Assembly (NCBI GenBank): GCA_905116865.2
Contig: CAJHNH020007667.1
Coordinates: 813,212-877,211, forward strand
Origin: Candidula unifasciata
Lineage: Eukaryota; Mollusca; Gastropoda; Stylommatophora; Geomitridae
Reading direction: 5' to 3'
DNA: 64,000 nucleotides
In this document: one piece after another, positions 33,201 through 42,249 of the stretch
Layout: each line of letters opens with the position of its first letter
Numbering within the stretch: the stretch's first letter is position 1
The notes under the pieces: model-generated
Database searches by the model: none
Told to the model about the DNA's origin: nothing
Seen by the model: only the letters and a program-made list of their open reading frames with translations
Program-made: the position numbers and the translations under genes

Positions 33201-35685
33201 ATCAAGTGACATTGTGGAAGCTGCGTGGCAAAAATTTAAGAACACTCTTCTGAACTGCCTAACAACACTCTGTGGTATTAGATACACAGGAGGAACGTTC
33301 AGGAAAAAAACAGCATGGTGGAATGATAAAGTAAAACAAGCAGTGAAATGTAAAAAGGAGCAATACAAGAAATGGCTAAGATCCCGCTCAGATGACGATT
33401 ATATCAAGTACAGAATTGCCAGGCGACAATCTGCAAGAGAAATTAAACAATCCAAGGAAACATCCTGGATCATGTATGGGGAAAATCTTACCAAAATCTG
33501 TGCTAAATCTAGTAGACAGTTTTACAAAACCATTGCAAAAATGAGGACTAGAGATGAACCATTCCAGCCATCTGAATATGTCAATGATAGTCAAGGCAAA
33601 CCCATACATGAGGAGGGCAAGATCAGAGAAAGGTGGAAAGAATATTTTCAGACTCTTCTGAATGTAACAGGAAATGAGAAAACAGTACCATTCACACCCA
33701 GATGTACAAACGAGGAACAGCCTATAATAATCGAACAAGAAGTCAGAGAAGCAATCAGATGCAGTCCCAAAAATAAGGCATCAGGTGTTGATGGAATATC
33801 AGCCGAGGCAATACAGGCTTGTGGAGAAATTGGAGTCACCTGGCTACTCCACATATTTAGGAAAGCCTGGAATGAAAGAACTGTACCAATAGACTGGCAA
33901 AGAGCTCTTATAGTCCCAATTTGGAAAAGAAAAGGCAATAAGCAAGATTGTAACAATTACAGAGGCATCTCCCTTCTAAGCCACGTAGGAAAAATGTTTG
34001 CCAAAATTCTGGAACAACGAATTAGATCCGTTGTAGAACCGATCCTGAGCCCATCACAGGTCGGATTTAGGAAAGGAAGAGGGTGTACTGACGCTATTTT
34101 TGCTTTAAGACAAGTTAGCGAAAAGACAATAGAACACAGACATCAAATGAACATCGCTTTCATAGATCAAGAAAAAGCTTTCGATAGAGTAAACAGAAAT
34201 TTATTATGGAAAGTTCTTGAAAACTACGGTATAAATGGAACAATTTTAGATTGTGTTAGGGCTATTTATAGACAAAGTGAAAGCGCCATTAGAACAAGAG
34301 CTGGCATCACAGACTGGTTCCCAGTAACATCAGGAGTAAGACAAGGTTGTGTATTATCACCTTTACTTTTCATAATATTTATGGACAATATTAATAAAAT
34401 AGACATAACACCAACAGATGTCGATAAACAGGAGGACTTCAATGAGCTGCTCTTTGCCGACGATCAATGCATATTTCACAGTGATAGTAAACAGCTGCAA
34501 GACCACATGAACCTACTACACGACAGTTGCCTCAAGCATCATATGAAGATCAATACTGAAAAGACAGAAGTCATGAGCATAAGTAGAGAGCAACAGACCA
34601 TCGACATAAAGATTCTAGATCACACCCTAAAACAAGTGCAAGAATTTAAATACCTGGGAAGTATCTTTACATCCAATGGTAAAATAGACAGAGAGATTAA
34701 AGCAAGAATCCAACAAGCCAACAATGTCGCATACCAGCTTGCCCCAATTTTAAAACACCCTGCTGTCCCAGCTGAGATAAAAAGACAAATTATAAATACA
34801 ATCTTTATACCGACATTAGGTTATCAATGTCAGACTTGGACATTAACAAAAGAACATGAGAGAAGACTAACCACCTGTGAAATGAGATGTTTGAGAATAG
34901 CTGCGAATAAAACCAGAAGAGATCGAGTGAGAAACGATGTGATTACAAGAACTATTGGAACCATACCCATCGTTAAATTTATTGAGAAGCAAAAAATGAA
35001 ATGGTTTGGTCACCTAATGAGAATGGAACCAACGATGCCAGCATCAAGAGCATACAACATGAAAATCGAAACAAATAAGAGGCAGGGGAAGACCAAGAAG
35101 AAGATGGATTGAAGGAGTCACGGACAACTTGAGACTTCATAACATCACGGCATATGAAGCGACTAAGCGCGCCCTGGCTCGGTTGCCGATCATCTGATAG
35201 ACTGCGACGCCTAGCGGCACAAGCAGATTTTGACAAAAGAAGAAAAAGAAGAAGATACAGTTTACAATTCACTGTTTGTAATGCATATTATCATCACATT
35301 CTATTTGAAAGTATTACTGCAGATGTTCTTTTTTTTTGGGTTGGTTGGAAGAGTTGCCATTTTGTACATAGGATATTGACATTTCAAATTTGAAACTTTG
35401 CAAAAGTTTGTGTTTCTATCTTCATTATTAAATGTGGATCATTCTTTTCTGAATGCGCCATCTATATATAATGCCATATGACAACCTTAACTTTTTATTA
35501 CTGATATACATATATATTTTTTATAATTTATGTGGTTTTGTTCTCTACAGCCCTCTCATAAGATGTTTGTACCAAACACATACGTAGTCCCATCAGAGAA
35601 GCCTAGATACGATCTGCGATGGGCTGTCCGCAAGTGTAACCAGAATTATGAAATGCCTCCATGTGGTTTCTTTCACGAAGTTTAG
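16553..35685 (+). CDS. HYLS1: HYLS1, centriolar and ciliogenic protein (9 coding exons)
   Basis: HYLS1 is a conserved centriole component that binds the SAS-4/CPAP group and is needed to turn centrioles into ciliary basal bodies; the human gene is mutated in hydrolethalus syndrome. Joined exons 16553-16649, 17612-17722, 19413-19468, 21456-21664, 25025-25089, 26874-26965, 30024-30063, 31174-31349 and 35551-35685 give 981 nt, 326 residues, with all phases consistent. Diagnostic parts are the N-terminal ELARLGYKDVPEDKL and DLMRLI segment, the central VKRKISRKGTNGQRVVDES block (human [19 protein letters not shown]), the HYLS1 box around KTKPFQRHQMYLKAW..GEDFR, and the C-terminal FVPNTYVVPSEKPRYDLRWA (human [20 protein letters not shown]). 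Human HYLS1 has 299 residues. The comparison uses the human protein from memory. Introns are large because of repeats and one LINE. Confidence 0.93.
16680..16966 (-). mobile_element. SINE family E copy with 8-bp target duplication (HYLS1 intron 1)
   Basis: It is flanked by CAGGATAT at 16672-16679 and 16967-16974. On the - strand it ends in a (GAA)n tail. It shares GCAGATGCACTCCGACTT, GTCGACTCTTACGACATGCT and GGGGCCCTGG with 47230-47514. It sits 30 bp downstream of the HYLS1 exon 1 donor. Confidence 0.75.
17246..17400. repeat. 77-bp tandem duplication in HYLS1 intron 1
   Basis: Two copies of AACAGTGCT..GCAGTTTGGAAACACAAG..CACAGACCAGAACTA start 77 bp apart (17251 and 17328) with few differences. 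Confidence 0.85.
17612..17722 (+). CDS. HYLS1: HYLS1 coding exon 2
   Basis: Acceptor TTCACAG, donor GAGG|GTAAGT. It enters in phase 1 and encodes DLMRLIHSEKSKNNSLDSSI and a Ser/Pro-rich stretch. Confidence 0.9.
17890..18215 (-). pseudogene. LINE C-terminal fragment in HYLS1 intron 2
   Basis: The - strand frame has RMKWNDHLVRM followed by SRGRPRKKWINSVAETCK, the C-terminal W.GH..RM and RGRPRKRW motifs of RTE-like elements. Both ends are truncated. Confidence 0.65.
18550..18640 (-). repeat. Short LINE 3' end with ATG-type tail
   Basis: ATCATCATCATCAAATGCTTTG and TCATGCATCTCCA resemble the 3' end at 14890-14960. HYLS1 intron 2. Confidence 0.5.
19413..19468 (+). CDS. HYLS1: HYLS1 coding exon 3
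   Basis: Acceptor CTTTCAG, donor AGAAAT|GTAAGT. A short exon encoding GSEFVAGNFSNHGNQWLRN; phases fit both neighbours. Confidence 0.85.
19598..20140 (-). pseudogene. RTE-like LINE 3' end, (GAA)n tail, HYLS1 intron 3
   Basis: The + strand begins TTCTTCTTCTACTTCAAC and continues GAGCCCTTGAGGTTCATTGC, identical in layout to 24301 and 45656. The - strand frame carries a degraded [20 protein letters not shown] block. Confidence 0.65.
20535..20800 (-). repeat. SINE family E copy, HYLS1 intron 3
   Basis: Contains TTCACCGGCTGCAATCTCTG, TCTTCCAGAACCTAAG, a diverged GCACTCC block and GATGGGGCCCCAGAACCCAC. It lacks the clear GAA tail. Confidence 0.55.
20915..21310. repeat. Dispersed repeat with poly-G insertion, HYLS1 intron 3
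   Basis: TGATGACTAAT..TCTCCAGAAATTTATGTTCA recurs at about 25890-25945. A run of about 22 G lies at 21181-21202. The end GTGGCCAAGCTACATTAAG looks like a LINE C-terminal tail on the - strand. Confidence 0.45.
21456..21664 (+). CDS. HYLS1: HYLS1 coding exon 4, tandem acceptor
   Basis: The acceptor is a CAGCAG tandem, so the exon may start at 21456 or 21459, adding or dropping one Gln. Donor is TCCAG|GTAAGT. It encodes a polar, acidic region ending in TKFVKRKIS. In-frame DNA upstream is not conserved-looking and is taken as intron. Confidence 0.88.
21735..22312 (+). pseudogene. RNase H-type LINE 3' fragment (family R), HYLS1 intron 4
   Basis: Frames read [20 protein letters not shown], then GNKQADRLVGSAPLGGEFMY and DKLDVMRALWERLN, then a CPTCYDVDS-like end. 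VTDSQ and the H-A-G..GN.QADRLA block are RNase H motifs. The frame is broken several times. It is the best preserved sense copy of a family also found at 7590, 27700, 36020 and 51590. Confidence 0.7.
22375..22805. repeat. Degenerate ~55-bp tandem repeat, HYLS1 intron 4
   Basis: About eight units of GATAAGACAGATTTGTATAG followed by AGAGAAAAACACC. Units vary in length and sequence. Confidence 0.8.
23640..23870 (-). repeat. SINE family C copy, HYLS1 intron 4
   Basis: On the - strand: TAGTGGCTAAAAGCTCACC (A-box-like), CTGGGTCTGAATCTG (B-box-like), then GGAAAGTAAAGGTGGCAGGC and ATGATGTGGGCC. Confidence 0.5.
24193..24270. repeat. (TA)n microsatellite
   Basis: About 38 TA units with two AA interruptions, next to the tail of a LINE fragment. 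Confidence 0.95.
24301..24955 (-). pseudogene. RTE-like LINE 3' end with imperfect target duplication, HYLS1 intron 4
   Basis: The - strand encodes [40 protein letters not shown] and NLKGSEC followed by a (GAA)n tail. Flanks AACAAACATACACAT (24286-24300) and AACAAACTTACAAAT (24956-24970) match at 13 of 15 bases, so they are probably a decayed target-site duplication. The copy is 5' truncated. Confidence 0.7.
25025..25089 (+). CDS. HYLS1: HYLS1 coding exon 5
   Basis: Acceptor TTTAACAG, donor CATT|GTATGT. It encodes RKGTNGQRVVDESFSTSDSI, matching the human [20 protein letters not shown] block. A 37-bp minisatellite starts within about 40 bp of the donor. Confidence 0.9.
25130..25690. repeat. 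37-bp minisatellite in HYLS1 intron 5
   Basis: About 15 units of GCATGTTTTACTCTGTGGCT plus GTCACAGTTTGCTTCAG, with 10-13 bp deletions in some. It begins about 40 bp after the exon 5 donor. The long open frame through it is a by-product of the repeat. Confidence 0.9.
25695..25800. repeat. (GTAT)n/(TA)n microsatellite
   Basis: Tandem ATGT/GTAT units followed by GTGT and TATATA, HYLS1 intron 5. Confidence 0.9.
26290..26630 (+). pseudogene. LINE C-terminal fragment, HYLS1 intron 5
   Basis: The frame gives AAELWFYRRLMRIPWTDQKS, RELIAHMRWSKLEFILTVGK and LEGRQ; a later frame gives RRLWRDMTTNAM. This is the C-terminus of an RTE-like LINE related to 12485-12880. Confidence 0.65.
26874..26965 (+). 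CDS. HYLS1: HYLS1 coding exon 6
   Basis: Acceptor TTCACCAG, donor GAG|GTAGGT. It encodes SGLYDVYEKVKRLAMRDCEC, comparable to human DLWDLRQRLMNVQ. Confidence 0.88.
27029..27612. repeat. 26-bp minisatellite in HYLS1 intron 6
   Basis: About 22 units of GGCATAGTGGTTAGTGAAGT plus GGGTTG. The variant (..AGTAGAATGGATT, ..AGTGGAATGGCTTT) alternates as a 52-bp dimer at 27060-27200. Confidence 0.92.
27700..28150 (-). pseudogene. RNase H-type LINE 3' fragment (family R), HYLS1 intron 6
   Basis: The - strand gives DVIKALWEQATESVEKEDYY, RMRHVGITRESGRLTTLRGK and a CPECCDVSS end, the same layout as 51590-51910. The part after 27980 matches other dispersed fragments at 42260 and 44800. Confidence 0.65.
28150..30020. 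other. HYLS1 intron 6, remainder
   Basis: AT-rich DNA with a poly-G run at 28775-28789 and A/T runs. No repeat family or exon was recognised before exon 7. Confidence 0.45.
30024..30063 (+). CDS. HYLS1: HYLS1 coding exon 7 (40-nt small exon)
   Basis: Acceptor TCTTCCCAG, donor TTCAG|GTAAAT. It encodes PPYRIKGINRNPS and is required to keep phase between exons 6 and 8. It is the least conserved piece. Confidence 0.75.
30095..30368 (+). repeat. SINE family E copy with GAA tail, HYLS1 intron 7
   Basis: It starts near GGTTCAAGGGAGCTGTTGTG, carries GGAGTGCATCCGCCTGAGAG and CAACACTCGGGTTTTGGAAC, and ends CAGCCGGTGAAGAAGAAGA. Confidence 0.65.
30690..30966 (+). repeat. Second SINE family E copy, HYLS1 intron 7
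   Basis: Contains GTCGGAGTGCATCTGCCTGA, CATTTAGGTTTTGGAACAAG, AACCAGAACTTTCTGCCGGA and a GAA tail ending at about 30963. It lies about 600 bp from the first in the same orientation. Confidence 0.65.
31174..31349 (+). CDS. HYLS1: HYLS1 coding exon 8 (HYLS1 box)
   Basis: Acceptor TTTAACAG, donor GTTAAG|GTAAGG. It encodes the HYLS1 box region, with NKTKPFQRHQMYLKAWKM and GEDFRHNVCREVHSKLL aligned to human GKTDRVARYFEYKRDW and GEDHRKELRWGVREQML. Confidence 0.92.
32223..35266 (+). mobile_element. RTE-like LINE, about 3.0 kb, with exact 13-bp target duplication, HYLS1 intron 8
   Basis: GATACAGTTTACA occurs at 32223-32235 and again at 35254-35266, bounding an element of 3,018 bp (32236-35253) with a (GAA)n-type tail. 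A single endonuclease-reverse transcriptase region fills nearly all of it, with only about 80 bp of leader, which suits the compact RTE clade. The copy is close to full length and looks recent. Confidence 0.85.
32236..35253 (+). pseudogene. LINE endonuclease-reverse transcriptase, frameshifted
   Basis: APE-type endonuclease motifs come first: KIGTWNVCGL, DIMGISDCRKKG, VIGDLNGHIG, LDYIL and NTDHRPL. The reverse transcriptase has YRGISLLSHVGKMFAKILEQ, QVGFRKGRGCTDAIF, AFIDQEKAFDRVNR, SGVRQGCVLSPLLF and the catalytic LLFADDQCIF, then the connection FKYLGSIFTSNGKIDREI and C-terminal KMKWFGHLMRME. One frame change at about 32622 separates the endonuclease start from the rest, and another at about 35075 precedes a C-terminal RGRPRRRWIEG segment; a third may lie near 35190. 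No in-frame ATG precedes the endonuclease within the element. The usual endonuclease Glu (ISEC) reads Asp here. Confidence 0.8.
35551..35685 (+). CDS. HYLS1: HYLS1 coding exon 9 (C-terminus)
   Basis: Acceptor TTCTCTACAG. It encodes MFVPNTYVVPSEKPRYDLRW and ends in TAG at 35683-35685, the most conserved part of the protein. Confidence 0.95.
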   Translation, partial: PSHKMFVPNTYVVPSEKPRYDLRWAVRKCNQNYEMPPCGFFHEV

Positions 35686-35768
35686 AGTCTGGCCATTATA
35701 CTTTTGCATAGTCTGAAAGCTCACAGTTCTGCTTAATTATCAAATGTTGAAGACAGCCATGTAATCAT

Positions 35769-35774
35769 AATAAA
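35769..35774 (+). promoter_or_regulatory. HYLS1: HYLS1 polyadenylation signal AATAAA
   Basis: AATAAA lies 84 nt after the stop codon, a normal distance for a short 3' UTR. Confidence 0.6.
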
Positions 35775-36014
35775 TTGTAAATAAGCAGATGTGGTAATAA
35801 CATTTCCACACAAGGAAGTTCAGGGCATACCATCACTTGTACTACAGCTTTCTATTTTTGTATCTAGTGTGTTCTCCCATATTTATTTATTTCATCTGCA
35901 TCTATGGGCGCCAATCAGTACATTAGTCTGTTTATCATACCATCATCTGTTATTAGTTTCTAGGACGTGACTGACAAATTAGCCTCAGCCCAGTTATATT
36001 GAAACATGTGTTGA

Positions 36015-36315
36015 GCTAAGAACTAGTATTATATCACTCCGTCCTTATCTTCAGCAGCCAGCGAAGAGGTCCAGTTTTGATAGTGCCAGTAGTAGTGTTG
36101 ACCAGATCCCCTGGTCAGTTCTAGAAGTACCATTCTCTCCAGACCATTGTGATCTGTTGGTGCTTCTCTGCATTGTTCACTTGCTCCCAAAGTTTCTTGA
36201 TCACATCTAGCTTGTCATGCATAGATTCACCACCCATTGGTATAGGAGCAGCCATACTGCCTGACTGTTCATTTCCCAACACTCCTGCATGACCCAAAGA
36301 AAATATCCAAAGAAT
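36015..36315 (-). pseudogene. RNase H-type LINE 3' fragment (family R)
   Basis: The + text CTTATCTTCAGCAGCCAGCG, CTCCAGACCATTGTGATCTG, TTGCTCCCAAAGTTTCTTGA and CATGACCCAAAGAAAATATC aligns with the copy at 51590-51940. It lies about 330 bp after the HYLS1 stop, outside the likely transcript. Confidence 0.6.
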
Positions 36316-36729
36316 GCTAATTTGTGTGTGCTGTACTGTGTTTTCAGTGCTTTCTGTTCAGGTGTGTCTGTGTTACTTCAGGGCTGTTAGAATACAAGCA
36401 GAAAAAGATTCAGCAGTAAAAAGTGAGATGTCTACCAAAAAAAAGGTTGAAACCTCAGTTTGGATTAAATGTGTAGGACTGCTATGATCTTGCAAGACAA
36501 TCCACCTCTACAAATGTTGTTGACATTCTGTAAAAACCTCTCTTTAAGATGTTTAGGCATCCTTTCTATATTCTTGATTTCACTGCATCAGACTTTCACC
36601 TGTTTGGCTCCGTTCATCCTAAGAGGATCAAGATTTACCTTGAAGAAGTGAAGACCGGTGCATCCTTAGCTCGCACCTCAGTAGAGGACTTGATTTTATG
36701 TCTGTGGCACATCAGGCATATAATGCTAG

Positions 36730-36890
36730 ACATATTTTTATAGATCAATCAGCATTTGATGCGTAGTGATATCAGCATCACGCTGACTGCATTTATTTCC
36801 CAGAACGACACCCAGAACCCATTTTAGCCTAGGCCGACCCTGGAGCCAATGAAGTTTTAAAGGTAAAAAACCTTTTATTTTTTTAAAGGA
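36730..36890 (-). repeat. Probable SINE family C copy, degraded
   Basis: ATAGATCAATCAGCATTTGATG, CATCACGCTGACTGCATTTA and TCCCAGAA resemble the reverse of the family C tail; the rest is diverged. Confidence 0.4.
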
Positions 36891-37430
36891 GTATGAAGCT
36901 CTTGATACAGTGCATTTGAAAAGCCAGAATATTATACTGAAAAGAAATGATTTATGCGTCTTTTCTGAAAAAAAAAAAATTGGTTTTTAGTGTGTGTGTT
37001 TTAGACTTGCCCTCCTAGATCCATCTAGAATTTAAACTGATAGGAAATATAGTCTAGGCAACGGACAGTATTCAGATAATGATCTTCTAAAATAATCCTT
37101 TTCAGGTTTCATATATAGTTACAGGACTTTGCAGGCTCCATATATTATATATGGGTGGATTTAATGGCAAGCTTGATAGCGTCCATCTTTTATTATGTTA
37201 TCAATTTTTATATTAAAATGATAAAAAGACTGCTGTTGTATTGCACTAGAATCAACCAAAAAAAAAACGTTTTATTTCATGCTGTATTAAATATTTTTAT
37301 ACAAGCAACAATTGTGCGTATGTTTTGGCATAATCTTCGGCATCTGTTTGTGTTGTGTGGATTGGTAGTTTGTGTGTAACAGTTTGATAAACAGAGTGAA
37401 AATACTCTCCCCGGGACCTGTATCCCTGAG

Positions 37431-38370
37431 CAGGGTTCATAGCCAAATTTACCAATCAATTTCAAGGCTTTTCAAGGTCTTTTTCAAGGTCTCCTTAGTT
37501 TTTTTCAAGGTTGTCTCGGTGTAATACTGAAACAAGATTTTTGACTTGTTCAAGGGTGTACTGACAGACAAGGTACTTCATTTGTGCCACATGTGTTGGT
37601 ATACCAGCACAGATATCATCATCATGTAGCATTTCCTTTGTCCTGACAAAAAAACCTCGGTCTCTCACCAGCTCTCCCGTCTCATGTACTTTTTTTATAC
37701 TCAAGGAGTCACTTATATCCTGTGCCCATCTTCGTGCTGGTCGGCCCCTGAGCTTGATATAGTGTTTGAAATTTTTTTTAGGGCTTGGTGGTAGAGGGCA
37801 GCAAACTGAAGTCCTGTCTGTTCTGGACCTGGTACCTGAGAGGGTTAGGGGAGAGAGAGAGAGAGAGAGTCATGAAGAGAGAGGAAGACACATGCTGAGG
37901 TAGGCTGGGAGAGACAGTGTAAAGATGGACAGATGAAGGTAGAGAAAAGAAGGAAAAGAAGTCTGGGGAAGGAGGAAAAAATGAGAGGGAGGGATGGAGA
38001 CATGATGAGGAAAAGTGGGGAAGGAACAGCGAAAGACAGAGAGGGAAAAAAATACAGAAAGAGGGAATGCAGATACAGAGATGGGCAGATGAAAAGAGAA
38101 GGAAAAAGAGAACGAAATAGAGATATGGAAGGAGGAAAATATGACAAAGAGTTGAAAGAAGGGAGACAGAGGGAGAGAGAACGGACAGGGTGAGAAGCAG
38201 ATGCAAGCAGAGAGAGATGTAGACATAAAGGAGAGAGAGACAAAGGGACAGCACAGAGAGGCAAGCAGACAGAGGGAGAGAACCAAAGAAAGAGAAAAAA
38301 GGCAGAGCAGGAGAATGGGAGGGAGGTATACAAAGAGGAAGTGATGAAGGGAGGCAAACAGACATAAAGC

Positions 38371-38402
<32 letters not shown>

Positions 38403-39447
38403 TAAGGAAGGCAGTGACAAACACAGATTAAGAGAGAGGGGCAGGAAGGGAGACAAGATACATCAAAGAAAAAAAACAGCCACCTACTCCCCCCCCCACA
38501 CACACACACAATTTCAAGTGTAGTGGACACAACCATTAGGAAAAGATAGTTATGGGGCAAAAAAAATACGTAGATGAACCAGTAAAAAAAAAATGATGGG
38601 GGGGGGGGAAGAATGAGAGAGGGGAGCGGGTAAGGAAATCTAGAGAAAATGAAAAGACAGGATGGAGAGGAGACAAAGAAGAGATGGGACAGGAGAGAGG
38701 GCAAGGAAAGGAAGAGAGGAAGAATGGAGAGAGAAAGGAGAATAGAAGAAGATCAAAGGAAAGAGAAGGGGTGAGAGAAGAAAGGTAAGACACGGGTTGT
38801 GGGGGTGGGTGGGGGGGGGGGGGGGGTGTAAGAACAATGAGTGTACCCTCTCTCAATGTGAATGTGGCCGTGGTCCAAAAACAACAGTGCTAACCCCTAC
38901 TGCCCCTTGCTTGTCCTATCTGTGTGTGACAACAATAATTCAATTTCTTACACTTAAGGCTGGTGACCTGAGAGCCAAGGTCATTTTATGAAGAAAATAA
39001 AAGTCCAGGGGATCCCAACCCACCACTGGTGGAAAATAGAGAAGTTTACCCACACACATAAATAGGTCAGGGCAGCAGTGGACTTTGTTTTATTTCTGGT
39101 TTTTCCAATTACAGAAAGGAGGGGAGAGAGGAGGTGGTGGAAAGTGGTGTAGAAGGCTGAGGTGGTAAGGGTGAGACAGAGGAGGTGAGAGAATAAAGTT
39201 TAAGAAAATAAAGTGGGAATGAGACAGGGAGTAAGAAATAAGATATAGAGGGAAGAAGGTAGCAGGAAGGGGTGCACTCCTCCCCTAGGTGTCATCAATG
39301 TGGGAGGAGAAAAAAAAGGGGGGGGGGGTGACGGCAAATGTGTTTTAAAAGTACACATATATTTAATGTGTGGGAGGGGGAATGGTGGACATGAAATGTT
39401 CTGCACTAGGCAACACATAACCTTCTACACCAACTGAAGGTATGGAG

Positions 39448-39502
<55 letters not shown>

Positions 39503-40637
39503 GAGGGAGAGTGGCAAATACAAAGAAGAAAGAAGAAAGCAGTGACACAGACAGGCAGAGAGTGAGGAACAGGTAGGACAAAATGTGAGGGGGCGGGAAG
39601 GGAGATGGACAGAGATTAAGGCCGCTAGGAAAACAAACACATCAAAAGAAAATATCCACCATGTTCACACAGAATGCCCCCCCCCCCCCCCACAATACAA
39701 CTTCCTGTGTACTTGAGTTGCTAGGAAGAGTTATGGAGCCGCACATTTACTTAACATTTAAAACAAGAAATAAAATAGGAAAAAAGGGGGAGGGGGGACA
39801 GGAAATGGGAGAGTAAAAGGAAAGATAGAGAGAAAGAGAAGAAGATGAAGATCAGAAGGGAGGGTTAGAGACAATGCAGGAGACGGGAAGGAAGGAGCAA
39901 TAGGTAGAAGAGTGAAAGAGGGAGGGAAGAGAGAGAGAGAGGAGTGAGACAACAGAAGAGGGAATCTCGGGGAATTACAATACTGATCGCCAAACACACT
40001 GTAAAGATAAATCCAGGCCAAAAATAGAACTGGGAAATCCAGCTGCAGTCACTTTTCTTAGCCCCAATGCCATCTCTAATTAATAGAGAAGGCCGTGCTT
40101 AGCCCCACCACGGCGACTCTATTTATAAATACAACTGAACCAAGCCCCACCATCTCCCAATGTAATCCTTTCTAGAAACCACGGCCATAAACGATTTAAA
40201 CTGTTCATTCTGCCCGACTTGCTAGAAACAAAGGCACACACACACACACACACACGCGAGAAGGAAGCTGCTCCTTCCCGCCTCATGCCACACTGCTGCT
40301 GTCTGCATGTATTCATGATCTGTAACAAAGCCCGCCCTCCCCTGGCCTTTAACAAGCCATTTCGGCTGAAAATAGCCAATAATCAGCTGCCCTCACACCT
40401 GAAACGACCATACAATGAAAGTAGCCAAAAACTAGCCAAATGGCCAAAAAAGCCAAATGGCTCCCCCAAAATTGCCTGTGCTTGAAAAACACAGGATTTC
40501 TGACGATTTCATTGCCGCGGTCAAAATTCACGGCTTTTCAAGGTCGGAATATCTTTTATAAGCTAAAAATCCCGGTTTTAAGGTCAACGAAAAAAATCCC
40601 GGTAATTTCCCGATTTCCCGGTCCACTACGAACCCTG
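37431..40637. mobile_element. Candidate hAT-type TIR element filled with purine-rich DNA
   Basis: The ends are inverted: CAGGGTTCATAG at 37431-37442 and its counterpart CTACGAACCCTG at 40626-40637, 11 of 12 matching. CCTGAG flanks both sides directly. The subterminal TTTTCAAGGTC strings occur near both ends, as in many hAT elements. The 3.2-kb interior carries no transposase, so it would be non-autonomous. The 6-bp flank match instead of 8 leaves doubt. Confidence 0.4.
37850..40000. repeat. About 2 kb purine-rich (GA/GGA) low-complexity tract
   Basis: The + strand is dominated by GAGA, GGAA and AAAGA words with pure (GA)n at 38373-38396 and 39449-39498 and poly-C or poly-G runs at 38490, 38598, 38812 and 39678. 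Leu/Ser-rich open frames on the - strand are translation artefacts of this composition. Confidence 0.9.
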
Positions 40638-40639
40638 CC

Positions 40640-41570
40640 TGAGGCTACCAGGAAACTAAACGTCAACATGGCTTTAAAACGGCTCCAAAAATGTTCTGTG
40701 AAAAAAAGGTAATATGGAAAAGAACTGGCTACCACATCTGTTTTATGCATACTCTGCTTTATGCCACTAGGGGGTTGCAGGTTAACAGATTATCAGTCTC
40801 CAAGCAAGGGCACACTCAGTTGCCCTGTATGTTTGGTAATGTGAAGTCTCAGGGAATCGGTGACTACTTCAGTCTATCTTCTTCTTCCTGATATTTCTAC
40901 TTTCATGTTAAATGCTCTCATTGCTGGCATCATTGAATTCATTCACACTAAATGGCCAAACCATTTTCAGTCTGTTTTGTTTTGCAATGAATATATTGAG
41001 TATTGTTGTAGTATAAAAATCTAATTTCCTAGGTGGTCAGTTTTCTTTAGTCAATTTCCAAGTCTGAAACTGACAGCACAAGGGTGGTATGAAGACTGCA
41101 TTGTATTTAATAATTTTTTTTTTTTGGGGGGGGGGGGGGGGGGAAAAGGGTTGTCTCTATAACCTGGATAGCCGCGTGTTACAAAACCTCCAAGTATTCA
41201 AAGTGTTGAACTTGTTTTAAATTTTCATCTTCAGTCTAACACTTCACACCTCAATAATAACCTGGTTATATTACACAACTTTTGTGGATCCATGGGAATG
41301 AAAGGCCATAGACCGTGTTGCAAGGAGGGGACAAATCAGGAAGCGAATGAGAATCAGAGTAGAAACACACCTAATATAAATGATGGCAACAAAGGTCCAG
41401 AAATCTCATGCTATATAAGGTGGAAAACTTCTTAATGCAGGTTTGGCTGGTCACACTCGCCATCGTTTGTGAGTCCCATGCCTTCTCACAGCACAGTATA
41501 AAATAACACTATCATATGAAAATGAAAGTTGCCAAAAATATTAAAACTCATGCTTTCTATACTTTTGGGG
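40640..41570. other. Intergenic DNA with poly-G run
   Basis: A T-run followed by about 19 G lies at 41113-41143. A short LINE C-terminal remnant (GGCCAAACCATTTTCAGTCT) lies near 40952. Nothing else was recognised. Confidence 0.45.
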
Positions 41571-41574
41571 AGTC

Positions 41575-41800
41575 ATCATGGGTTCGCTCCCTGGCGGGCG
41601 GAGCTGGACTTTTTTCAAAAATGATCTTGAATCCCAGGTTGACCCAACCTCGAGTGGGTACCTGATGCAATCCCGGGAAGTAAAGACGACCAGCATGATA
41701 CTGACCACATCACCTATCTTGTGCCGATTGGTCTATAAAAAATAAAGGTCTAGCCCTATGGGCCTAAAGATGTGGAAAAGGGACCTTTACTTTTTTACTT
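41575..41800 (+). repeat. SINE family C copy
   Basis: GGGTTCGCTCCCTGG is B-box-like, followed by CCCAGGTTGACCCAACC, GTAAAGACGACCAGCATGAT, GACCACATCACC, GTGCCGATTGGTCTATAAAA and GGTCTAGCCCTATGGGCC. It is the best preserved copy in the window. Confidence 0.7.
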
Positions 41801-42249
41801 TCCATACCTTTGATAGACCCCACTCATCTGAATCTTGGTCCTCCGCTGGCTCAATAACCAGCCTTTACAAATAGAGGCATAAGGTTACAGTTGACTGGAT
41901 GTCGTTCCCACAAGATATTCAAAACTACATTTACTAAATGATTTCCTTGTGCATCATTTGCCTTTCATTTCACTGATAGCAATGTATTTTAATATAAAAC
42001 ATGTTACTGGTTCTTTTGTATGTCATATGTCAACTCTATGCATTTTAAGCCAGACCTAGGGCTTCCTTTTAAAAATACAAATAAAAGTACTACTGTATGC
42101 ACACCAAAAAACTAAACAAAAACTGGAAACATATTTTTTTAAAGAATTTCATTTTTACTGCAGTCTAACTTTGTTTTGGAATACATTCAAACATTCTGAT
42201 ATTATGACAATTCTATGCTTTCATAACTCACTCACTCTTCTTGTTCCAC

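Noticed and set aside
32964..33956. Three - strand open frames of 102-134 codons
   Set aside because: All are antisense to the LINE reverse transcriptase in HYLS1 intron 8.
37778..38856. Long - strand open frames (308, 203, 184 and 106 codons) rich in Leu, Ser, Phe and Pro
   Set aside because: They are translations of the purine-rich low-complexity tract; no domain, splice signal or conserved motif is present.
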